A stretch of DNA of 64,000 nucleotides from CAYLLN01 sp964384375 (GTDB lineage Bacteria > Planctomycetota > Planctomycetia > Pirellulales > Pirellulaceae), in the NCBI GenBank assembly GCA_964384375.1, contig CAYLLN010000008.1, positions 60,665 through 124,664 of the forward strand. Direction: 5' to 3'. The notes beneath the pieces were generated by a model. It was given only the letters and a program-made list of their open reading frames with translations. It was not told the DNA's origin and ran no database searches. This document shows, one piece after another, positions 45,060 to 53,798 of this stretch. How positions within the stretch are numbered: the stretch's first letter is position 1; each line of letters opens with the position of its first letter. A program made the position numbers and the translations under genes.

Positions 45060-46295
45060 TTACTTTTCTTCGAAGCTGCCCACACCGTAACGTGCGATAG
45101 CCGGACGAGCCACGATCGTCAGGCCACCCTCGATGACCGCTATCAGCCGTAAGCCCTCCAATCGCTGCAGTGCATCGGCCACCAGAAACTCCTCAGCGCC
45201 TGGTTCCCGCACCGATTTTCGCCAGTGGCGGGCGTGCTGCTCAATCAAGATCGCAGCGTGCGCGCGAATCTCGCCGATGCCGATCTGAGCGGTAAGATTG
45301 CCTCGGAGACGCCCGGCCAAGAACTCCGCCAGCAGCAACGTGAAGTGTCCTTCGGTCCCATCCTTGGGCATCTCCAAATCGGTGACATCTCCGCGATCGT
45401 CGAGCATCGCAATGCCCTCGGCGCGGACTTCGGCAATCAACCCGGTGGCCTCTTCGACGCGTCGCAACAATCTGCTGCGCTGTTTGTTGAGATAGTCGAG
45501 CTCGCTTTCGTCCAAGTCGTCGAAATAGATCACCGGATCATCGAGCAGTCGGCGAGTTAGGCGTGAGCGGAGATCGCGGATTCGTGCCTCGTCCGTATCG
45601 GGGCGGGGCTCTTCAATGAGCAAACGCATCCGGCTGTCAAGCGAAGTGCTGCCGTCGAGGCCGGAAGGTCCGCGACGCAAGTTCAGCATCAGTGCTAAAA
45701 TGGGACGATTGACGTTGTAGAGGACATCGCCGGTATTTTGCAGGAAGAGCTGCTCATCCCCGTCGAGCCTTTCCAGGACGCGCAATTCGAGCAAGTAGCG
45801 GACGACTTGTACGAGATCGCTCCGCTGCTCTCGACTGTCGAGGTGAAAGGCGATGCCAGCGCTGGCCAGCGCAGGATCCGCAGAAATCAGGGCGAGCACT
45901 TCTTGGGCAAGAGTGCCGAGCGTGGTTTGCCGATCTCCTCGTTCTAAAGTCGCAAGCGCCAGGCAGAGCAGGACGTAGCGTCGGCGGTTGAACAATGTTC
46001 CTGACTTGGACTCGATCGCGGCCCGAGTTCCATCCGCAACATCGGGCGGTGTCTTGAGCAACCGTGCGAACTCGCTGTCCACGTGTAGCCGCCAGCCACA
46101 ATGGTCGGCGAGCCATTGCCGCAACCAATCGGCATGTCGGCGAACCAAGGCGAAAAGTTCGGCCGTGTCTCCTCGCGCGCCCAGCATGGGTTGACGCAGG
46201 AGTGCGCGAAAGGCTGTTTGGCGCTCTGCAGCATTGACTGCATCCAGCCGTTCTTCGACTGATCCCTCGGTACGACCTGAAGGTATGCTCCGCAT
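45060..46295 (-). CDS. jetB: JetB of type II Wadjet (DUF2398, kite-like subunit)
   Basis: A 411-aa protein of the TIGR02678/DUF2398 family, recognised from its start (ERQTAFRALLRQPMLGAR, then WLADHCGWRLHVDSEFARL) and RYVLLCLALATLERGDRQT. It has a winged-helix, kite-like character and no catalytic motif. It is the small regulatory partner of the JetC head. It starts 7 bases after the jetA stop and ends 39 bases before jetC, so the operon order is jetA-jetB-jetC-jetD. Confidence 0.88.
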   Translation of the reverse strand: MRSIPSGRTEGSVEERLDAVNAAERQTAFRALLRQPMLGARGDTAELFALVRRHADWLRQWLADHCGWRLHVDSEFARLLKTPPDVADGTRAAIESKSGTLFNRRRYVLLCLALATLERGDRQTTLGTLAQEVLALISADPALASAGIAFHLDSREQRSDLVQVVRYLLELRVLERLDGDEQLFLQNTGDVLYNVNRPILALMLNLRRGPSGLDGSTSLDSRMRLLIEEPRPDTDEARIRDLRSRLTRRLLDDPVIYFDDLDESELDYLNKQRSRLLRRVEEATGLIAEVRAEGIAMLDDRGDVTDLEMPKDGTEGHFTLLLAEFLAGRLRGNLTAQIGIGEIRAHAAILIEQHARHWRKSVREPGAEEFLVADALQRLEGLRLIAVIEGGLTIVARPAIARYGVGSFEEK

Positions 46296-46302
46296 GCTGC
46301 TA

Positions 46303-47904
46303 CTACTCCACCGGTTGGTAAACCTTGTTCACCACCGATTCCAGGCGATTCACGACGGCAGGGTCCACAAGTTGTTGCGCGCCATCGGTCAGGTCGCGAA
46401 TCTGCAGGTAGTAATCCCGGCCGCGAAAGTCGCCATCGGAAGTGACAATGGTTGCCTGTGCATGGTCGTCCGTTGGCCAAAGCGAGATCTCCAGTGAACC
46501 GTCACTGGAAGCGGTCACGACCTTGGCATCCGGAGCCTTTTGGGAGGCAAGGGCCTTTCCCAGCAAATCGAGCAGCAACTGAAACTCACTACGGTTCAGC
46601 AGGCTGAAATCCGAAAGCTTGGTCAACTGATTGGTTGCAATTCTCTGGCGGGCGGCCTCGATCTGATCGGCTTCCTGTTGCGCCAGCAGCGCCAATCGCT
46701 CCTTTTCGGCGGTGCGGTCGATGACATTGGCTGGGCGCCCGCGGCGATGTTGTTCGCCAGTGGTTCGCAGCCGCGGCGAGATCAATATCGGATCGGATTG
46801 CAACCAACTTGCCGTGAGAGCGACCGGATTTTGATCGCGGGCATCGAGCGTCAGAGCATCAATGCGCAGGTGACGCGCTGAGTTTAAAGCAAAGGCGGCT
46901 CTCCAAAGACGATGAGCTTCGGCGTCGCTCTCCGCTTGCGCGAACCAGCGCGCCAGCAGCTTCAAATCGGTGGGCCGATCGCACTTGGCGACGCGCCGGT
47001 CGTGGATTCCCGAAATCGCGATCAGGAGGGATGGAATCGCTGAACGGGCGCAGCTGCGGAGCGTGTCAGCCTGCGACGGCGTGTCTTTGGTCGTGACGAA
47101 CCACTTCGTCAGGCCAGCCCAACGCAACACCCATTCGCGCTCGGCCTTCTGCAGTTCGTCGGGGCCAGCGGTCATCGCATCGACAAGGTCATGAGCTGCG
47201 GCAGCCTGCAGCATGCGTTCAATGTCAGCGTGCTCCAACTGATGGATGATTCGAGCAATCTCGTCGGCGGCAATCAGCAATTCGCCGATGAAGCGTTCGA
47301 GGTAATCAATCAGCTTTTCCTTGTAGAGAATGAATACATCGATCTCGTAGCCATGCAGATCGATCGCGCGCTGGATGCTGCCGATAAAGATCTGAGCCTT
47401 GGTCGTCAGCTGGTCAAAATATGTTCTCAACGTGGATAGCGTGAGATGGATCTTCTTGACATCAATCTCGGCGCTGTCGGCCTGGGTGAGGAGGGACTGC
47501 AACTGTTCGCGGATGACTCCCAAGGCAGCCGTTTGCAACTCGCCTGGGTGAACGATGATGTCTTCGTACGCTCGGACAGCCCGCTCAGCCGCTTCTCCTT
47601 CGCGAGTCAGTTGATAGAGGTAACGCGGCCGATAAAACTCCTCGACGGTGCGAACATCCGTGTCTTGCGTGCGCCGCAGGTTGCCCCACTCGCAGAGTTG
47701 CAGCAGCGCTGAGTCCACTTCGCCCGGCAAGTTATCCGTATTTCCAAGGTGCTCGCCTAAGCCAGCGAGGATTTCCGCGGCGCGGAGATGAATCAAGAAA
47801 TGGGCTTTGGCTTCGACAAACAACCCCATCAGAGCCCGATAGAGGTGCGTCTTCTCTGCATCGAGATAGGCAAATGGCTTGAGTCGGCCGTAATCGACTG
47901 ACAT
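46303..47904 (-). CDS. jetA: JetA of type II Wadjet (DUF2397, kleisin-like subunit)
   Basis: Start at 47904 (MSVDYGRLKPFAYLDAEKTH); the frame opens further upstream to 47970 but has no better start signal. The 533-aa product belongs to the TIGR02677/DUF2397 family, with an N-terminal winged-helix region (LYRALMGLFVEAKAHFLIHL) and an alpha-helical middle with several predicted coiled-coil stretches. In Wadjet it is the kleisin that joins the JetC heads with JetB. It is the first gene of the operon and is divergent from the unrecognised gene at 48357. Confidence 0.88.
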   Translation of the reverse strand: MSVDYGRLKPFAYLDAEKTHLYRALMGLFVEAKAHFLIHLRAAEILAGLGEHLGNTDNLPGEVDSALLQLCEWGNLRRTQDTDVRTVEEFYRPRYLYQLTREGEAAERAVRAYEDIIVHPGELQTAALGVIREQLQSLLTQADSAEIDVKKIHLTLSTLRTYFDQLTTKAQIFIGSIQRAIDLHGYEIDVFILYKEKLIDYLERFIGELLIAADEIARIIHQLEHADIERMLQAAAAHDLVDAMTAGPDELQKAEREWVLRWAGLTKWFVTTKDTPSQADTLRSCARSAIPSLLIAISGIHDRRVAKCDRPTDLKLLARWFAQAESDAEAHRLWRAAFALNSARHLRIDALTLDARDQNPVALTASWLQSDPILISPRLRTTGEQHRRGRPANVIDRTAEKERLALLAQQEADQIEAARQRIATNQLTKLSDFSLLNRSEFQLLLDLLGKALASQKAPDAKVVTASSDGSLEISLWPTDDHAQATIVTSDGDFRGRDYYLQIRDLTDGAQQLVDPAVVNRLESVVNKVYQPVE

Positions 47905-48356
47905 GAATGCAATTCCACGATGGTCGTAGTCAGTGGCATTCCTTGCGTGCAACCTAACTGCGGGGCGCAACTAGTCTGGTCACAGTGAGGAACGCGACAT
48001 TTTATCAACTCCCCACTGGGAACACACGCTGTCGAGATTCCGTTTCCGGATCTTAGCCGCGGGATGGACACGCCCGACCCAACACAGGCACCCACGGTGG
48101 GCCTGCTTTCTCGCACTGGACGGTTTTGGGGTCAAACAGGCGACTATCCGGACGGCTGCCTCCTAAATTTCTTGGGCAAACCGCGACATAATGAAGTGAA
48201 GAGCGATTAGCTTCTGGCAGCGTGCACTTTTGCGATTCTTGAGCACTTTTGGAGTCCGTGAACCCAATTCCAAGGGCACCGACCTGTTTTCTTCCCCGGC
48301 TTTTGGGAAAATCACCGGTGGTACGATCAATGTTGGAAGCCGCTACCTTCTGATTC
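47905..48356. other. Divergent intergenic region upstream of jetA
   Basis: About 450 bases between jetA and the divergent 384-aa gene. Frames in it are short and look random. It should hold the jet operon promoter (minus strand) and a + strand promoter. I do not see an obvious hairpin terminator or an operator-like palindrome. Confidence 0.5.
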
Positions 48357-49511
48357 ATGGTTGAGATCGACAACGAACAGCCGCATGCCACTAGAAGCTG
48401 GCTGTTGCTGCGGCCTTCGGCCGTCACCATGTCGCTTCCGTTGGAGTTTCGTTGGGAGTTTACGCGCCGGCATCCGTACTATCTGCAATTGTGGCAACTC
48501 GCCCGTCGCAGACACGAGCAGCCGCGCCCTGAAGATCCCAGCGAACGAGCGCGCCAGGAAGTCGCCAGTCAGATTCTGGGCGGAATTGGCGTATCCGCGT
48601 CGATGGTCCCACCCGATCCGCAGCTTGGCGCCGATGCTTTAGGCCACAGGGATCTAGGGTCAGTTTGGGAGGGCGGTGCAGTTGCTCCTGCTACGTTTCG
48701 CACGCTGGCCCATATGCTCCTCGCGGCGCTTCCCGCACCGCAACGGAGTCAGTTGGGGCGACTGTTGGTGGAATCTTCAGAGTTCGACTCGGGCGATGTT
48801 GGCCACATGCACGGGGTGCATGAGCGGCTGGACACCTTGGGCGAATCTGCGTGGGACAGCTTCCCTTCGGCCCCGGTGCTCAGCATCAACCTGCAAATGC
48901 CGCAACGAGCGATCAAAGAAGCCGTCGAGAAGCTAGTTCGCCAGTGGAAGCACGATCGCGGCATTCCTGAGCAGCGCCGTCGTGACGATAAACTCGCACT
49001 CTACTTGGCCGTTTGGGACGCGCGGGAAGGATGGACTGGCGCTGGGTACGATGGCAACCGCGAGTTGACATTGGAAGAGATTTCCCAGAGGAGTGGCGAT
49101 CCGCTTCCCACAGTGGTCAGTCGGTATCGAACGGCGTTCAGCTACCTGACTGGGCACGAATATACGCCGTCGTTGTGGATCAACATGATGGGACCAGTCA
49201 AGCTGAGAAATGTCGTTGCCGGTGCTATAGGCCTGGTTCTACGACGTCCCTGGCGTTCGCCGAATCTCCGACCTGTGTCGGAAGGTGTGCTGCTTCCTGG
49301 GCGAAAGGAATGCGATCGGCCTGAGTTCTTGGAGGCGGCGGGCGTTACTCTCTTGGACATAACGTTGGTCGATCTTGGGATGGACATCATCACGCTTCTC
49401 GACAAAGGCCGCGCCGATGACCAAATCGTTGAGGAACTTGAGATTAGATTGCCCCCAAAAATGGCCCAGGATTTGGTCGCAGAAGTTCGTCGCCGACACG
49501 AGGACCGATAG
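48357..49511 (+). CDS. Unrecognised protein beside the Wadjet operon (384 aa)
   Basis: I do not recognise this family. The first 24 codons look atypical, and the protein-like part begins at ATG 48429 (MSLPLEFRWEFTRRHPYYLQLW), so the true start may be there. The middle has a helical region with QRAIKEAVEKLVRQWKHDRG. A helix-turn-helix-like segment, LTLEEISQRSGDPLPTVVSR, follows near residues 240-260. The C-terminus is acidic and helical (DDQIVEELEIRLPPK). No signal, TM or catalytic triad is visible. It is divergent from jetA and lies beside the integrase module, so it may be a regulator of the island or another cargo gene. Confidence 0.6.
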   Translation: MVEIDNEQPHATRSWLLLRPSAVTMSLPLEFRWEFTRRHPYYLQLWQLARRRHEQPRPEDPSERARQEVASQILGGIGVSASMVPPDPQLGADALGHRDLGSVWEGGAVAPATFRTLAHMLLAALPAPQRSQLGRLLVESSEFDSGDVGHMHGVHERLDTLGESAWDSFPSAPVLSINLQMPQRAIKEAVEKLVRQWKHDRGIPEQRRRDDKLALYLAVWDAREGWTGAGYDGNRELTLEEISQRSGDPLPTVVSRYRTAFSYLTGHEYTPSLWINMMGPVKLRNVVAGAIGLVLRRPWRSPNLRPVSEGVLLPGRKECDRPEFLEAAGVTLLDITLVDLGMDIITLLDKGRADDQIVEELEIRLPPKMAQDLVAEVRRRHEDR

Positions 49512-49765
49512 CAGCTCGGCTCGACTGTTTTGTCCGCGGATTGATTGGGTGGCTGTGCGCAGCTTGATCGTCGAATGATCGGAGGCAACTCTGCGCTCTT
49601 GCTTCCCTATGTCGCATTCTTCGGCGGGGGCCGTGCTGTCGGCACCACGCCCCGAAGCTCTCAGAATAGCGCCCTCGCTATTTGAAAGTCGGAAGAGATG
49701 GAGCAATCCGTCTCTTGACGACCACGGCAGCGTGGCTCCTCGCTGTCGTCAGCCGAGGTGGCGCC

Positions 49766-50053
49766 ATGCCGGCAGAAACGCCGCAACTTCTTACGATCAA
49801 AGAGCTTTGCCGACGGTCTAGCTTGTCCAAGGCAACGATCCACCGCCTCAAAAAGGCCGGGCTCATCCCATTTTACCAGCCTGCTGGAAAAGGCGGCCGA
49901 GTTCTCTTTCCAGCGGATGCTATCGAGCGCTCCGGTGACGATCCCGAAGGCGACGCGCAACCGTCAGGTCCAAATCCTCCGCCAAAGGGCAGCCCCACGT
50001 TGCCGGGGCCGCGTCCCAACTGGATGCGAAAGTTGAATCAGCCAACGAATTGA
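49766..50053 (+). CDS. Excisionase/MerR-like HTH DNA-binding protein
   Basis: I chose ATG 49766 (GAGGT upstream); the frame opens at 49682 but the product there is not protein-like. The 95-aa product has a winged HTH of the AlpA/excisionase type: LLTIKELCRRSSLSKATIHR, LKKAGLIPFYQPAGKGGRV and LFPADAIE. It ends in a Pro-rich tail with SPTLPGPRPNW. It lies 7 bases ahead of the integrase, the usual place for a recombination directionality factor. Confidence 0.8.
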   Translation: MPAETPQLLTIKELCRRSSLSKATIHRLKKAGLIPFYQPAGKGGRVLFPADAIERSGDDPEGDAQPSGPNPPPKGSPTLPGPRPNWMRKLNQPTN

Positions 50054-50060
50054 GAAACAT

Positions 50061-51272
50061 ATGCCACGGAAACCCAGCCACGCGCCGGTGGTCTGCCAGT
50101 ACTTTACCTGGCGACTCCTGCTCCGCAACGGCGTCTACTACGCCGACGGACGCGGCGGCAAATATAACCTCGGAAAACACTCCCTCTGCACACGCAACCT
50201 CGCTACAGCCCTAGCCCAACTCAAGCTCCTGGATCATCAGCAGGCGGTTGAACTGGGCTTGGCAAGTGCTTCGGCGACGACCTGCGTCGCCGATATTTCG
50301 ATTCCCGAAGGCTGGAAGCTCTACCTTGAGTTCAGCGGCCGCAGCAGCGTGCAAGGCGGGGCGGCACCGGACACACTTAAGCGCTACGGGGCCGTGCGGG
50401 ACAAACACGTCAATTTCTGTGCACGGCAGGGCATTCGGACTTGGCAGGAATTCGACGTCAAATGCCTGGTGAAGTACGGCAATTGGCTTGCCAAGCGGCA
50501 TGCCGACCGGACCCAGTACCTGGAGTTGACCTTGCTCAAGTCCGTCAGCGGTTGGCTCGTCAGCCAAAAGCTCCTTCCGCCGGGCGGCAAGTTGGAATAT
50601 CGCCTGAGCAAGCCACAAGGAACCGACACTTACTGCTATTCGACGGCGGAAGTTTCGGCCATGGTCAGGCTTTGCGAGAGCAATTCCAATCTCGCCTGGT
50701 TGGTTCCCGTCATTGTCATCTTGGCCCATACCGGCATGCGGATCGGGGAGCTGGCCGGACTTCGCTGGACCGACATCAACCTAATCCAGAACGCCATTCG
50801 CGTCGCGGATGAACGAGCCAGTCGGCGCAAGCGGCAGGCAGGCATTGCCCGTACGACGAAAGGGCGCCGCTCACGCATCATTCCGCTCCATCCCACTCTG
50901 AAGAAGTTGCTGCTCGGCATGGTGCGACATCCTGACGGCTATGTCGTCCATGCACTCCGGGGCGGCCGGCTGCGGCCACGCAACGTGCTCCAGTCCCTGA
51001 TCGACGACGTGATCAACCCGCTCAAGGACAAGTTTCCGACGCCTCCCGGCGAGATTGGCTTCGAGCACGGCCGCTTGCATAGCCTAAGGCATTACTTCTG
51101 CAGCCAAGCCTTCCTGGGCGGCGCGTCGGAGGGCGAGATCCGGGAGTGGCTTGGGCATGCGGACTCCAAGATGGTGGAGCACTACCGGCATCTGCGAAGC
51201 GATGACGCCCAGCGGAAGATGGCGAAGATTAAGTTCCTCAGCAATTCGGAGAGCCAAGGAGTAGTTGCGTGA
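50061..51272 (+). CDS. Tyrosine site-specific integrase
   Basis: A 403-aa phage-type integrase. The catalytic residues are all present: R227 in TGMRIGELAG, H340 and R343 in HSLRHYF, H366 in WLGHAD, and nucleophile Y375 in EHYRHL. An N-terminal SAM-like core-binding domain (residues about 75-180) includes KYGNWLAKRHADRTQYLEL. The gene lies just left of tRNA-Ser, whose 3' end faces it, which is the standard arrangement for an island inserted into a tRNA gene. Confidence 0.92.
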   Translation: MPRKPSHAPVVCQYFTWRLLLRNGVYYADGRGGKYNLGKHSLCTRNLATALAQLKLLDHQQAVELGLASASATTCVADISIPEGWKLYLEFSGRSSVQGGAAPDTLKRYGAVRDKHVNFCARQGIRTWQEFDVKCLVKYGNWLAKRHADRTQYLELTLLKSVSGWLVSQKLLPPGGKLEYRLSKPQGTDTYCYSTAEVSAMVRLCESNSNLAWLVPVIVILAHTGMRIGELAGLRWTDINLIQNAIRVADERASRRKRQAGIARTTKGRRSRIIPLHPTLKKLLLGMVRHPDGYVVHALRGGRLRPRNVLQSLIDDVINPLKDKFPTPPGEIGFEHGRLHSLRHYFCSQAFLGGASEGEIREWLGHADSKMVEHYRHLRSDDAQRKMAKIKFLSNSESQGVVA

Positions 51273-51391
51273 TGACCGCAATCCTCGTTCGAGCGATACG
51301 AATGGCCGCGAGCTGGTTGAAGCCAATGATCGTCCGAGACCAAGGTCCAGTGACGCCTATGAACAGGTCCTGCCCCTCGAAAGTGGCCCTC

Positions 51392-51428
51392 GTTTGTCCC
51401 AGTGTTTGTCCCAGTGAGTGGGACAAAC
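51392..51428. repeat. Tandem and inverted 12-bp repeats between integrase and tRNA
   Basis: GTTTGTCCCAGT occurs twice in direct tandem (51392-51403, 51404-51415). An inverted copy of its core (TGGGACAAAC, 51419-51428) follows after 3 bases. Such arrays beside an integrase gene commonly serve as arm-type binding sites or as the excision control region. Confidence 0.55.
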
Positions 51429-51490
51429 GCAGGACGCTCGTCGCAAGAGATTGTGATGCAACCACTTGCGGCGAGCGTCAAAAAAAGAAG

Positions 51491-51579
51491 CGGAGAGGAC
51501 AGGATTCGAACCTGCGGTACGGAGTTACCCGTACATCGGTTTAGCAAACCGACGCTTTCGACCACTCAGCCACCTCTCC
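51491..51579 (-). tRNA. tRNA-Ser (anticodon GCU)
   Basis: The complement folds as a tRNA: acceptor GGAGAGG / CCTCTCC with discriminator G at 51491, an anticodon stem TCGGT / ACCGA with loop TTGCTAA (anticodon GCT), a long variable arm as required for serine, and T-loop TTCGAAT. No encoded CCA is seen. A T-rich stretch follows its 3' end on the minus strand. The 3' end faces the integrase gene. Confidence 0.95.
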
Positions 51580-51764
51580 AGTGGGCAGCCCCAAGGGGCT
51601 GGTCTCATTCGCTGATTCTGCCGGATTGGGCCGGGGCACACAAGGCGGCTTGGTCAGCGGCAAGCGACGGTCCCCCGTGCGGCAATCTAGCGTATATTGG
51701 GCCAGCCTCCCGCGGAAACCGGGCAGGCTGCGGCAGGCGATTCCACCATTGGCAGGAGCCCTCG

Positions 51765-53306
51765 ATGATTGGGACGGAACTCGGACGACGTTGGTTCGCG
51801 CTCGCCTTGGCCCTATTCGCGGCCGTTTTCTCGCGTGCGAGCGCGGCGGCGGAACGAGCGGAGCTGCTTGCGGCGGTGAACTCGATCACGAAGGAAGAGG
51901 CCAGGACCTTCGTCGATACGCTGGCCGATGACAGCTTTGAAGGTCGCGAAGCGGGGAGCCGCGGGGGACGGGCCGCGGGCAACCTGCTGATGAAGGAGAT
52001 GGAAAAGCACGGCTTGTCACCTGCCGGCGATGGGCAAACCTACTTTCAGACGTTCAACGGCTCGTCGCGAAATATCCTGGGACTGCTCGAAGGGCGAGAT
52101 CCCACGCTCAAGAACGAACTGATCGTCATCGGGGCGCATTACGATCACGTCGGTTACGGCCGCGTGAACAACAGCTTCGGCCCCTACGGCTATATCCACA
52201 ACGGCGCCGATGACAATGCGAGCGGCGTCGCCGGTCTGTTGGAAGTGATCGACGCGATTCGCCGGATGCCGGAACCGCCGCGCCGGTCGATTCTGTTCGC
52301 CTTTTGGGACGCGGAAGAACAGGGGCTACTCGGCTCGTATCATTGGCTCCGTGCGCCAACCGTGCGGGACAAGACGGTGGTTTCCGCCGTCAATCTCGAC
52401 ATGATCGGCCGCCTGCGCGATAGCGGTCTGGAGATTTATGGGACGCGAACAGCGGCCGGCCTGCGGCAACTAATCAGCCAGGCGAACCGCGATGAGGGAA
52501 TGAAGATCGACTTTGATTGGAAAATGAAAGCGGACAGCGATCACTATCCGTTCTTCACGCGGTCGATCCCGACGCTCATGTTCCACACCGGGCTGCATGG
52601 CGAATATCACCGGCCCAGCGACGACGCGCACCTCGTGAAAAACGACGGCATCGCCAGCGTTTCGCGGCTGGTGTTTCAGGTGCTGTGGGAGATAGCCGAG
52701 CGCGACAGCCTGGGGAAATTTCGCGAAGCGTCGCGGCGCGAGCACGCCGGCACCAAGGCCGCGCTTGAACAACCGGTGAATCCGCAAGCTCCGCGGTTTG
52801 GCATCCCGTTCGAGGTCCGGGGCGAAGGGGACGCGAAACAGTTCTTTCTGCTGGGTGTCACGCCCGGATCGCCGGCACAGAAAGCGGGCCTGACGCGCGG
52901 CGACCGCCTTGTCACGTTTCAGGGCCGTCCGATCGCCGACGAGCAGCGTTTCCGGCTCGAGCTGCTGGCCACCGAAGGGGAAGCCAAATTCACGATCGAA
53001 CGACCCGGAGAGATAGAGTCGCGTGAGATAATCGTGACGCCAATTGGACCGCCGGTCCGCATCGGTATCACGTGGCGGGCCGACGATGCCGAGCCTAGCT
53101 CGGTCATCCTCACGCAGGTCGTCTATGGCTCCGCCGCCTATGCAGCCGGATTGCAAGTTCGCGACCGTGTTTATTCCGTCGGTGGACAGGCATTTGCCAG
53201 CAGTGAAGAGTTCACGCGGCTGCTTACTTCGCAGCCGGGGGCGATTGAGCTGGAAGTGGAGCGGATGGGGCGAATGCAGACGGTGAAGCTGGAGACGCTG
53301 CAGTAG
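51765..53306 (+). CDS. Exported M28-family aminopeptidase with PDZ domains
   Basis: I chose ATG 51765 because the longer open frame crosses the tRNA. The 513-aa product has a signal peptide (WFALALALFAAVFSRASA), an M28 peptidase domain with Zn ligands (IVIGAHYDHVG, DDNASGVAGLLE, FWDAEEQGLLGS, NLDMIGRL, MFHTGLHGEYH), and two C-terminal PDZ-like domains (about 335-425 and 435-513, with GLTRGDRLVTFQGRPI and YAAGLQVRDRVYSVGGQ). It is likely periplasmic. It belongs to the ordinary chromosome right of the tRNA. Confidence 0.88.
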   Translation: MIGTELGRRWFALALALFAAVFSRASAAAERAELLAAVNSITKEEARTFVDTLADDSFEGREAGSRGGRAAGNLLMKEMEKHGLSPAGDGQTYFQTFNGSSRNILGLLEGRDPTLKNELIVIGAHYDHVGYGRVNNSFGPYGYIHNGADDNASGVAGLLEVIDAIRRMPEPPRRSILFAFWDAEEQGLLGSYHWLRAPTVRDKTVVSAVNLDMIGRLRDSGLEIYGTRTAAGLRQLISQANRDEGMKIDFDWKMKADSDHYPFFTRSIPTLMFHTGLHGEYHRPSDDAHLVKNDGIASVSRLVFQVLWEIAERDSLGKFREASRREHAGTKAALEQPVNPQAPRFGIPFEVRGEGDAKQFFLLGVTPGSPAQKAGLTRGDRLVTFQGRPIADEQRFRLELLATEGEAKFTIERPGEIESREIIVTPIGPPVRIGITWRADDAEPSSVILTQVVYGSAAYAAGLQVRDRVYSVGGQAFASSEEFTRLLTSQPGAIELEVERMGRMQTVKLETLQ

Positions 53307-53324
53307 AAGGGCGAGGATCGGCGT

Positions 53325-53408
53325 CCTCGCTTGCACGTCGGGTTAGATGACAGGCCCCTCGCTGACGCTTCGGGTTGGTGTGCAGACCTCGCTTGCGCGT
53401 CGGGTTAG
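53325..53408. repeat. Three tandem imperfect ~30-bp repeats
   Basis: The core CCTCGCTTGCGCGTCGGGTT (or a close variant) appears at 53325, 53357 and 53387, with periods of 32 and 30 bases. They lie directly after the M28 gene. They resemble dispersed repeats that are common in planctomycete genomes. No coding potential. Confidence 0.7.
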
Positions 53409-53417
53409 TATGCGGAG

Positions 53418-53798
53418 CTACGCCGAACGGACGACCAGACTGGGAAGCCCCACGCGAACGCGGCGCGGAAGTTTGGCGGACTGCGAGGTACTAGGACTAG
53501 GAGGTTCGGCAACTGGAGGCGGTGCGGAGGCCGTGGTCGATTCAGGTTGCACAACGATTCGGTTTTCCACCACTTCGACACCTGGCAGACGGCAGACAAG
53601 TTCCTGCGCGACTTGCAATAGGTAAAACGTCGGCACCTGACCGTGCAGCGTGAGTTGCCCCTCGTGGAATTGGCAGCGGACTCGTCGGATCGCCCAATAC
53701 GGGCTGTTTTGCAGCGCGCCATGGGCGGCTTCGACCACAGGGCAGCGCGCGGGGGCAGGGTTCGAAGCGTCGAGACGAGCAGCCGGCCGAGCGGACAT
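53418..53798 (-). CDS. BON-domain protein
   Basis: I chose ATG 53798 behind GGAGAG; a GTG at 53813 is the alternative. The 126-aa product contains one BON domain (about residues 30-85): ALQNSPYWAIRRVRCQFHEG, LTLHGQVPTFYLLQVAQEL and LPGVEVVENRIVVQ. A Pro/Ala/Ser tail follows. BON domains bind phospholipid or other proteins in the envelope. No clear signal peptide is seen. Similar small BON proteins are frequent in planctomycetes. It is oriented opposite to both neighbours. Confidence 0.75.
   Translation of the reverse strand: MSARPAARLDASNPAPARCPVVEAAHGALQNSPYWAIRRVRCQFHEGQLTLHGQVPTFYLLQVAQELVCRLPGVEVVENRIVVQPESTTASAPPPVAEPPSPSTSQSAKLPRRVRVGLPSLVVRSA

Noticed and set aside
51402..51764. Upstream extension of the M28 peptidase frame
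   Set aside because: It crosses the tRNA gene; the signal peptide begins at 51765.
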